From Lithobates sylvaticus (taxonomy: Eukaryota; Chordata; Amphibia; Anura; Ranidae): a stretch of DNA of 64,000 nucleotides. Where the stretch lies: the NCBI GenBank assembly GCA_028564925.1, contig CM053029.1, positions 432,399,893 to 432,463,892 on the forward strand, given 5' to 3'. Below are positions 56,191 to 64,000 of this stretch, one piece after another; within the stretch, counting starts at the first letter, position 1; every line of letters starts with the position of its first letter. The notes under the pieces were generated by a model, which did not search any database, was not told where the DNA came from, and was given only the letters and a program-made list of their open reading frames with translations. The translations under genes were made by a program, and so were the position numbers.

Positions 56191-56289
56191 CGTTTTATTT
56201 TCACAATTTTTTTTGCCGTCCAATTTTTTTTTACATTCATCGGGGAAGCCCACTGACAGCTGATGACTCAACAGTTGTTAAGGACATGG

Positions 56290-56605
56290 TGGCATCCTTC
56301 CTGGCCTCCTCCTTAGCAACCAGTTATATACAACGAATGTATAGCTTGAAAAAAAACAAACAAACACACACAAATCGTGGCAAAATCACGGTAAAAATGC
56401 AGTACTTTGCGTCTTGGATGCGGGTCCATTGAAGTCCAATACATGCAAAACGCTGCATTTTGCGTGAAAAAAAGTCCGCGAACCTTTCCAAAAACGCAGA
56501 GGTACAAAAATGCATTGATGTGAACATGTTCCATAGAAACTTATGTTAAAAAAAATTCCCTGAATTTCTGCAAAATGCATTAGTGTGAATGGAGCCTTAC
56601 AGTCA
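56290..56605. mobile_element. Partial MITE, ATTAGTGTGAATGGAGCC type
   Basis: AATGCGTTTTG-like internal palindromes (GCAAAACGCTGCATTTTGCG) and the right end GTGTGAATGGAGCCTTAC resemble the TTTCACA..TGTGAA MITEs at 5266 and 15771. The left end is lost. Confidence 0.45.
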
Positions 56606-56609
56606 GTCA

Positions 56610-59124
56610 AACCCAATAGCTTGAACTATTGTGTAATGAAATTATCACCACTTGTAGATGAAAGGAATTTATTATGCTCCACAGCAGTCTAGAACAGATG
56701 CAGGAAAATAACAGGAAACAAGTAATAGACTGATTTTATTGGCAGCAGGACAAGTACAATACTTACTAACAGTTCTTGGCAGACGCCATTACCCTCCATA
56801 CAGTAAGTAGATCTAGCAGGCATAACTGTGCACAGCCACCCAGTAAAGGCACCTGCTATAAAAGCTGGTAAAAGCCACTTCTTCTGAAGAACATGCTTTT
56901 ACCTATAAAGTGGTATCATTTTACCATGTATAAACACTTTTTTTTCCAACTCTCTTTTTATTTTTTTTATATCATGATAGCTTATTTTTAACATGCAGTA
57001 GTCACACACTAAAAAGCAGTTTTTCACATTCTTGGGAAGTAGTTTACGCGCCGTGCTGTGTCATGATATAGCAATGCACATAAATAATGCTCGCCCACAC
57101 TGTTTACACAAGATGTCAAACCAGCTCCAAAAACCCACGCAGCATCAATCTGCAAAGTGAATGTCTATCATCTGTATAAATTGAAGTAGAGAGGAATATT
57201 ACTGTTGTTTGGAACACACTTTGCTCCAGAGCTAATCTGGCCTGAATACATTTAGAAATAATGTGTTTTTTTTTTTTTTTGTAATAAATAGCCACCCAAG
57301 CAAAAAAAAAAATTTAAAAAATCCATACGCTGCATGTACACCAATGGTAAGACTTAAAATTGTATAACTAGCACATGCTCATTAAAGGACCCATTTTGTG
57401 AAAATTGTGCAATGCAAAAAAAGACCTCATTACAGAAAGTGAAAGCAATATTGTTAGACAGCCTACCAGATTCTCATTTGACGTGACTTGGAAACGTGGA
57501 AAAGATTATCCGTTTGGTTGCTGCAGACAATACAGTATTTCTTTCATAAACTTTTTGATTGTGAGGTCCATAATCACAATAAAAGGCCACTTTAACAAGA
57601 GAACACTTTAATGTAGCAGTTAAAGGCATTGTGCAAAGTTTAAAAATCTCCCCGACCTGGAGAAATCACAGGTGTTTAAACCCTTCCCCAAGATGATGCA
57701 CATCATGAGGAGACCGCAGACCACTTCTTTCTCATAAACATTTAAAACTCATGTCCGTTATAGCACCACAAGAGGAAAGCTATGACCAGTCACTAATGAC
57801 TATGCAGAGGCTGTAAACCAGAGCATTTACTAGATATAGTTGTAACAACACTAGCTTTGCCCAAGGAGTTGTGCTGGCAGGCATTCCTCTGTGACATGAT
57901 GCACCAAGCATGTTGCGTGATACATGCATATTGCTATTGCGCTTACGGAATACTAAGGTGACCACAGATGTCCTTTAACAATAACTGCTTGCAATAAGAA
58001 CTCGCTAATAGAACGATCAAGATTTGTTTTTGGTCCCCAGATCTGTGCCAGCTACGCTGACAAAAATGTTCTATGCTTTTAGTGCAGCTGCACATGATGT
58101 TGCTATTACACAGCTATACCAGTACAATTTATAACGATAGAAAGTATTGTTCTCAGGTACAAGAAAACGTATGGCACAGGTACACATACATTTTTGAGGA
58201 CCACCCAAGCATATCTGCCTCTGCACGTATCCAGCAGGAATCCAAACCAGAGGAGTAGGAACCCACTTCCCCCCTGCTTTTAGGGTTTAATCAGCCACAT
58301 ATACAGCACTTCAGCAGCACTTGCACTTGACTACTGACCGGAGAAGGAACCCACTTCACCCCTGCTTATAGGGTTTAATGAGCCACATACGCAGCACTCC
58401 AGCAGCACTGGCACTTGACTGTTTTCCCATGGGTCATGGAAATTGTCTAAATAGGATGTGTTCCTGAGAAGGTGCAATGCACAGCCTTGGACAAATCACA
58501 CATACACATAAGAACACTTCATGAGCACTGCTCATTAGATTCAATAAACCATAAAAGCAGGGGGTGCAAGGGCCAGTCCACCTGCAGTTTGGGCTAGACA
58601 CTGTTGGAGCTCTGGACATCCTTGGGAGCCCATGTACACCTAGCCCCAATACTGTGCACAACATTGGTATTCATTTGCTAATTGCAAATTGTTGGCAGTG
58701 TGGTAAGAGGACAGAAATGTTCAATATTATTATTAGGTGTTCATAATCACCTGTAAATTTCCACTTACTAGTGTTGAAAAAAGGATAACCGTTTTATAGT
58801 ATAGTGGTTCTTTGTGAATGGAATGCTTTTTTTGTTGGGGGTGGATTCTGTTGAAATTAAATAAGAGGTAATAGCCTTGCAGAAAAAATACTGGATTAAA
58901 AAAAAAAAAAAAAAAAAAAAAAACGAACATTGTGCTTGAGTATATTGTATGGCAGAACAGAAGACTTTCACGTATTTTTCTTTCCGTTAGGTCAGGGCAG
59001 CATGTCATAGCTTACAATGTTGGGATTGTATTTAGACTCTCTTGTCTTTGGTCAACAAAAGCAGTTCAAGTTGCAGAAGCCAAGTCTAAATTTGTCCATT
59101 GTGGGGGTGAGAAACATCTTAACA
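56610..59124 (-). other. Repeat-poor stretch, possible mapk11 3' UTR
   Basis: Directly downstream (minus strand) of the mapk11 stop codon at 59125-59127. By eye it has few transposon ends. AATAAA on the minus strand (TTTATT on plus) occurs near 56956, 56736 and 56666, none nearer to the stop. If these are used, the 3' UTR would be about 2.2-2.5 kb. Transcript evidence is needed; the assignment is an inference. No other exon was recognised here. Confidence 0.35.
58256..58430. repeat. Two tandem copies of an about 87-bp unit
   Basis: GGAACCCACTTC, CCTGCTTTTAGGGTTTAAT and GCACTTGCACTTGACT at 58256-58343 recur at 58345-58430 with a few changes. Confidence 0.85.
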
Positions 59125-59198
59125 TTACTGTTCAATTTCCAAATTATCGATTTTACTATCCGGAACCTTGAAGCTAACCACCTCCTCATATGTAATTT
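59125..59198 (-). CDS. mapk11: p38-beta MAP kinase, last coding exon
   Basis: On the minus strand a splice acceptor (TTTTATTTCAG) ends at 59199. The exon begins with two bases that complete a codon started by the previous exon, then encodes ITYEEVVSFKVPDS... to LEIEQ and a TAA at 59125-59127. The ending LEIEQ and the ITYEEV.SFK block match the C-terminus of vertebrate MAPK11; MAPK14 ends differently (EEMES), as do MAPK12 and MAPK13. This part forms the end of the C-terminal extension (L16 segment) that packs against the kinase N-lobe. The kinase phosphorylates stress-response targets in cytosol and nucleus. The intron to the next exon is 2984 bp and full of repeats. The exon is too short to show up as a long frame; I found it from the splice phase and the C-terminal motif. 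Confidence 0.93.
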
Positions 59199-59269
59199 CT
59201 GAAATAAAAAAAAAAAAAAAAAATAAGAGGAAAATATATTAAAACAATAATAAATAAACAATCAATTTC

Positions 59270-59540
59270 AATTTCATACGATAGGACTGATCGGGTCCAC
59301 CTGTCAGTTTTTTAGGCGGACCCAACCGGACCATTCATTGCCCTCTATGGAGTCCATTGACATCCGCTGACATCTGGGGGAATCTGTGTACCATCCATCC
59401 GCCTGCTTGGGGGGGGATCAGCAGACAGGTTCCCAGCTGAATAGGTGGACTCCTGGTGAAGTCCGCCCAATTTGAAGGGGGACTAAAGCACTGGCCCTGA
59501 CATGGCTCTCTGCTGATAAACAAGGTTGCTCAGCACAATG
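59270..59540. repeat. Possible MITE in the last mapk11 intron
   Basis: GATCGGGTCCACCTGTCAG and GGCGGACCCAACCGGACC have the style of the MITEs of this window, with partial inverse text GGTGGACTCCTGGTGAAGTC. Ends not defined. Confidence 0.35.
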
Positions 59541-60089
59541 AGGGACCCAAAAAAAAAAAAACGCACCTAGTCTTAAAAAGAAACCTGGCATGTGAGAAAT
59601 TTACAGGCAGCCATTCCTGACATCATTCTAAAAAATTCTAGTTGCCTGGCAATCGTGTTGATCTGATAACTAAATGTGGAACAAGTAAGCAGTTCAGGAG
59701 TTGTGACTGGACATAATTGCTCTGGGTCCATGACTCAGAAAGTACTGAAGCCCCTGGACCATTAGAGAAGTCAGAAAACTAGCTTTTAAGACAAGGGCAT
59801 CTATGGACATATTCCTGCCATAATAGGTTTCCCAAAAACTAATAAAAGAAAGTTGGAATTGAGGTTTTTCAGTGCCAGAAAGAAACGTTGCAGGAGACAG
59901 ACGGACAGAAGATGAGTATTACAGCCAGGGCAGATTTTTTGGTTTTGGGCTAAAACCAATTGACCTCCGGAAGGTTTTAGCTTCATGAACAGGGCATTTT
60001 TTGCTAATCAGCACTGTGCTACTTTAATTGGCAACTGCTTGGCCTTAAATTTATATTATATTATTTATTTATTATTATTATTTTTTTCA
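59541..60089. other. Intron sequence without recognised features
   Basis: Part of the last mapk11 intron. No ORF or terminal repeats recognised. Confidence 0.35.
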
Positions 60090-61224
60090 CACTAATAGAG
60101 CTTTCCTTTTGGTGGTATTTGATCACCGCTGGGTTTTCTATTTTTTATTACATAAATGAAAAAAAGACAGAAAAATTTGAAAAACAAAAACAAAATTTTT
60201 TACTTTCTGCTATAAAACATATCCAATAAAAAGATCAAATTTCTTCATAAATTTAGGCCAAAATATATTCTGCTACATGTCTGTGAAAGAAAAAAATCCC
60301 AATAAGTGTATATTAATTGTTTTTCATTAAATTTATAGCGCCTACAAAACTATGGTATATATACACTAGAATTTACGCAGCTGTAGACACTGCATTGCAA
60401 TTGTGGTGATCAGCAAGTTTTAGTGGGACTGCGATAGTGTGGTGGGCAATCTGGCGCCAACAGACCTTCACTGGGAGGTACTGTACACTGACTAATTGAC
60501 AATGACATCAATAGTGACACTAATACAGTGATCAGTGATAATACTGTACACTGACACTGGTTGCGAACACTGTACCCAAATGAACACTGCAACACTGTAC
60601 CCAAATACATTTTTTGTCCTTTTTTCCCCCCACAAAATAGAGCTTTTTTTTTGTTTCTGTGATAAAATTTTGCAAATTATAAATTTTTCTTCATAAATTT
60701 TGGCCACAATTTATACTGCTACATATCTTTGGTAAAAATAACCCAAATTAGTGTATATTATTTAGTCTTTGTGAAAGTTAGAGAGTCTACAAACTGTGGT
60801 GCAAATCATACAAAATTGATCACACCTGATGTACTGGTGGCCTATCTCATTTCTTGCGACCCGAACAAGTCAGGAAAGTACAAATACCCCCCAAATGACC
60901 CCTTTTTTTAAAAGTAGACATTCCAAGGTATTTAGTAAGAGGCATGGTGAGCTTTTTGATGTTGTCATTTTTTCCCACAATTCTTTGCAAAATTAAGATA
61001 TTTTTTTTTGTTTTCTTTTTTCCACAAAATTGTCATTGTAATAGGTTATTTCTCTCACATGGCATGTGTATACCACAAATGACACCCCAAAATAAATTCT
61101 GCTACTCCTGAGTATTACGATACCACATGTGTGGGACTTTTCCACAGCCTGGCCACTTAGAGAGGCCCAACATCTAACTTGTTGACTACCTATTACACTT
61201 TGAAGGCCTTAGAGCACCAGGACA

Positions 61225-61712
61225 ATGACACGCGACACTGATGACAGATGGCACTGATACGTGGCACTGATGACAGATGCCACTAATATGGGGCACTGAT
61301 GACACGTGACACTGATGACAGATGGCACTAATGACAGATGGCACTAATGACAGATGGCACTTATACGTGGCACTGATGATACGTGGCACTGATGACACGT
61401 GACACTGATGACACGTGGCACTGATGACACGTGACACTGATGACACGTGGCACTGATGACACGTGACACTGATGACACGTGACACTGATGACACGTGACA
61501 CTGATGACACGTGACACTGATGACACGTGATCGATACGTGGCATTGATGACACGTGACACTGATAAAAGATGGCACGTGACACTGGCAGGTGGCACTGAT
61601 ACATGGCACTGATGACAGATGGCACTGATGACAGATGGCACTAATATGTGGCACTGATGACACGTGACACTTATACGTGGCACTGGGGACAGATGACACT
61701 AACAGGTGGCAC
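61225..61712. repeat. Minisatellite, 15-bp unit
   Basis: About 32 imperfect repeats of CACTGATGACACGTG with variants such as CACTGATGACAGATGG and CACTGATACGTGG. Because the unit is a multiple of three and has no stop in one frame, the minus strand gives an open frame of CHQCHVSSV repeats, which I do not regard as a gene. Confidence 0.9.
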
Positions 61713-61744
61713 TTTATTTTCCTTCTTTTTTTTCTGTACTTACG

Positions 61745-62050
61745 GCCGCTGCAGCCGTTCATCTCTCCCTCCTCACACGCTGCCTGTGTGAGGAGGGAGA
61801 GCCGGCGCTGAGAGATGATCTCATATGTTTACATATATGATCATCTCTCATTGGACACGCCGATCGCGCTGTAAATGGCCGCTGTGATTGGCCGTTTACA
61901 GCGAACTGTGACTGGCTGTGTCCAAGGGACACGGCCAGCACAGAACTTCCCGATGCGCGCTCTCAGGAGCATGCATTGCGGAAGTAAACAGGAGGACGTC
62001 CAGGGACACCCTCCCGGCAGTTAGCATCCGTGCTGTAGACGTCTTTCGGC
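61745..62050. repeat. Run of hairpins at the end of the TTAA element
   Basis: CTCTCCCTCCTCACACGC/GTGTGAGGAGGGAGAG (61764-61801), GAGAGATGATCTCATAT/ATATGATCATCTCTC (61809-61849) and CGCTGTAAATGGCCGCTG/GGCCGTTTACAGCG (61867-61902) follow each other closely. Confidence 0.75.
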
Positions 62051-62162
62051 TATAGTGTGGGCACGAAGTGGTTAATGACTGCTGTTGGCAAAACCTGTGC
62101 GTTCTTTTGTTTTTGCCGTTTTTTTTTTGTTTTTTTTAAATACACAAGTCCCTTCTATGTCA

Positions 62163-62417
<255 letters not shown>

Positions 62418-62649
62418 TCAAACATCCATGAAGCCAACAATCCATACATGGCAAAAACATGCACAGCACCATCTTTAAAGAAATTTGTGCTGACATGTTC
62501 CTGCTGACCTATATAGTTCTAATTTAAATCTCGTTTTAGGCTTCATGTACACAGGACGTTTTTACAACCTCTCCTGAATGATTTAACTTGACAGATAGTA
62601 ACCTATACAAAAAAAAGGAGGCAAATCCGCGCTTAGTAAACCCCTAATG

Positions 62650-63033
62650 CTCCGTACACACGGTCGGAATTTCCGACGGAAAATGTCCTATCGGACCATG
62701 TTGTCGGAAAATCCGACCGTGTGTGGGCGCCATCGGAAAAAATTTGAGATCCTGCTCTCAAATTTTCCGACAACAAAGTCCGATTGGACTTTTTCTGATC
62801 GTGTGTAGCAAATTCAGACGGACAAAGTGCCACGCATGCTCAGATCAAATTACAAGACCAAAGCTATTGGCTACTAGCCTCTACGTAGTTCCGTCGTACG
62901 CAACGAACGTCACCACGTTCAGAATGATAAGATTTTCCGACAACTTTGTCCGACCGTGTGTATGCAACACCAGTGTCGGAAAAAATCCGACGGATTTTGT
63001 GGTCGGAATTTCCGACCGTGTGTATGGGGCATA
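62650..63033. mobile_element. MITE, ACACACGGTCGGA family, with TAA on both sides
   Basis: TAA then TGCTCCGTACACACGGTCGG at the left and GACCGTGTGTATGGGGCA then TAA at the right. The exact TAA duplication again supports a Harbinger-type origin. By eye it is the close relative of the copy at 22215. Confidence 0.8.
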
Positions 63034-63117
63034 AGTGACACAAGCAGCTGAACACCATAACCCAGATACTGGGCACAAAACTATAGGAAAAGAAAAAGTG
63101 CAGCACTCAAACTTTAT

Positions 63118-63188
63118 CTAATAGATACTACAGTGATTGAAAATGTATATCACTATTATCATTTTCAATCACTGTAGTACCTATTAGA
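63118..63188. repeat. Hairpin with about 30-bp stem
   Basis: CTAATAGATACTACAGTGAT followed by TGAAAATG pairs with CATTTTCAATCACTGTAGTA followed by CCTATTAG, with a short loop around TATATCACTATTAT. Confidence 0.85.
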
Positions 63189-63302
63189 TACAGTTGGAGC
63201 GCTGCACTTTTTCAGATAGTAACCTATGTTTAAAACATGTTTTGCCGCTTTTACATGTACAATGTTTAGCAGCGTTTCGCCGCTTTTGTGTTAAAAAAAA
63301 AA

Positions 63303-63350
63303 AATAAATAAAAAATTATATTATATTATATTATATTATATATATATATA
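63303..63350. repeat. (ATATT)n and (TA)n microsatellite
   Basis: TATATTATATTATATTATAT running into TATATATATATA. Confidence 0.9.
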
Positions 63351-63622
63351 TAAAATAGCCAAAAATGAAAAGCCGGCTAAACACGAGTTACCGCGTTTAG
63401 AAGCATTTGACGCTTGAAATGCCTCTAAACTCAGCTTCTGAACCTATTTTTTTGCGGTCCAAAAAAAAAAAAGCTTCTAAACTCAACTGTCTAGAAACTA
63501 CTATAAAACGGCCCTGTGTACATGTAATAAGATAACAGAGGAGAGTTCAGGAGCAGTTGAAAAAAATGCCCAACTGCTCCTAAACTGCCGTTTACCAGCA
63601 GCAGTGTACATGAGGCCTTACA

Positions 63623-64000
63623 GAGCTTTATAATGCATGGTGGCACATTTTTAACCTTTAAATGTCACACAATAAGAAACTGTATCTATGCTATGACTAT
63701 TGTACAATATCACACATGTGGGGAATACAGATTTTACTGTCAAACCATCTCAGCTGTGCTTCTGGACCTCTTCAAATTCCAGCAGCAGTCAAACAAGCTG
63801 CCTGGCTTAAGGGACCTCAAATCAAACTGCAGTATTTCTTAACCAATGAGATGTCTAGCCTAGGCATACTATGACTTGTCAAAATACATTTAGTGCGGAG
63901 GGGGAGACACAAATCAGATCCCCAAAACACTTGCAGAAGAGATAAGGTCTGACTTCCAAACTTAGTGTTTGTACATTTAAAGGCAGCAATAGCAGTATGC
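63623..64000. other. Presumed mapk11 intron, nothing recognised
   Basis: Searched on the minus strand for the preceding mapk11 exon (YIQSLP.. to GANPL), without success. It probably lies beyond 64000. Confidence 0.4.

Larger units (their letters stand above)
60090..62073 (-). mobile_element. Large TTAA-type element in the last mapk11 intron
   Basis: Right edge is CACGAAGTGGTTAATG, the inverted form of the TTAACCACTT ends seen elsewhere. TAGAGCTTTCCTTTTGGTGG at 60097 is the reverse complement of the right-part phrase at 1-676, and 60880-61150 matches the 390-bp unit of 29630-31090 in reverse. So the family runs right to left here. The far end (left) is missing. A minisatellite occupies 61225-61712. 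Confidence 0.65.
62607..63212. mobile_element. 606-bp insertion with 15-bp target duplication
   Basis: CAGATAGTAACCTAT stands on both sides (62592-62606 and 63213-63227), exact. The insertion has an A-run near its left end (ACAAAAAAAAGG) and a T-run at its right end, and includes a MITE (62650-63032). Its own part is only about 220 bp and holds a 30-bp stem hairpin. Duplication size fits a LINE-driven short insertion. Confidence 0.7.
62538..63622. mobile_element. MITE with CATGTACAC ends, enlarged by a nested insertion
   Basis: Left end TAGGCTTCATGTACACAGG, right end CAGTGTACATGAGGCCTTAC. Own sequence is 62538-62606 and 63228-63622. Lies in the mapk11 intron upstream of the penultimate exon, about 180 bp from its acceptor. 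Confidence 0.6.

Noticed and set aside
55028-56271. Several overlapping frames of 100-180 codons on both strands
   Set aside because: GC-rich, purine-skewed inverted repeat lacking stops by composition. No domain is recognisable.
61186-61762. Long minus-strand frames with CHQCHVSSV repeats, looking like a cysteine/histidine-rich protein
   Set aside because: They are translations of the 15-bp minisatellite, whose unit is divisible by three. Several frames are open at once and there is no other coding sign.

Overview
The window looks like nuclear DNA from a large, transposon-rich vertebrate genome, most likely an anuran amphibian of the ranid type. The basis is the mixture of Tc1-like DD34E transposons, many short inverted-repeat elements (MITEs) with TTA/TAA or TTAA target duplications, a DIRS-type element, a Ngaro-like recombinase remnant, an L1-like LINE piece and a Penelope-like piece. 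No bacterial-style operons, rRNA, tRNA or CRISPR arrays were seen. The species is an inference.

The only host gene I can support is mapk11 (p38-beta MAP kinase), on the minus strand at the right end. Its last two coding exons are at 62183-62356 and 59125-59198, with matching splice phases and a C-terminus ending LEIEQ. The rest of the gene should lie beyond 64000. The repeat-poor stretch 56610-59124 may hold its 3' UTR. The 3 kb intron between the two exons holds a large TTAA-type element with a 15-bp minisatellite. A nested insertion lies just upstream of the penultimate exon.

Layout. 1-5980: end of a TTAA-type element, a Ty3/gypsy fossil, several MITEs. 5980-7596: a near full-length Tc1 copy. 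8062-13890: a duplicated 225-bp host segment, a large foldback element, and a short LTR-flanked element with two roughly 1.1 kb LTRs and only about 2.1 kb between them. 14271-18082: MITEs and a second, truncated Tc1 copy of the same family. 18834-25728: a third Tc1 family carrying two insertions, a Tc1 terminus, an L1-like 3' piece, a 1 kb palindrome and a fourth Tc1 end. 25931-34845: long TTAA-type elements with internal tandem arrays, a Penelope-like remnant and MITEs. 35834-47744: an inverted copy of a transposon/flank junction, then a Tc1/mariner element opened to 9.4 kb by nested insertions including a DIRS-like element that itself holds a TTAA element. 48045-56610: MITEs, a further Tc1 family, a Ngaro-like recombinase and a second large foldback element. 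56610-64000: the mapk11 3' region.

I did not find a convincing new biological system. The observations most worth a second look are the short LTR element with a zinc-ribbon-like ORF, the junction copy flanked by a 28-bp duplication, the foldback element holding a copy of its own flank, and the nested insertions whose empty sites can be read from within the window. All similarities were judged by eye; no alignment or database search was run.
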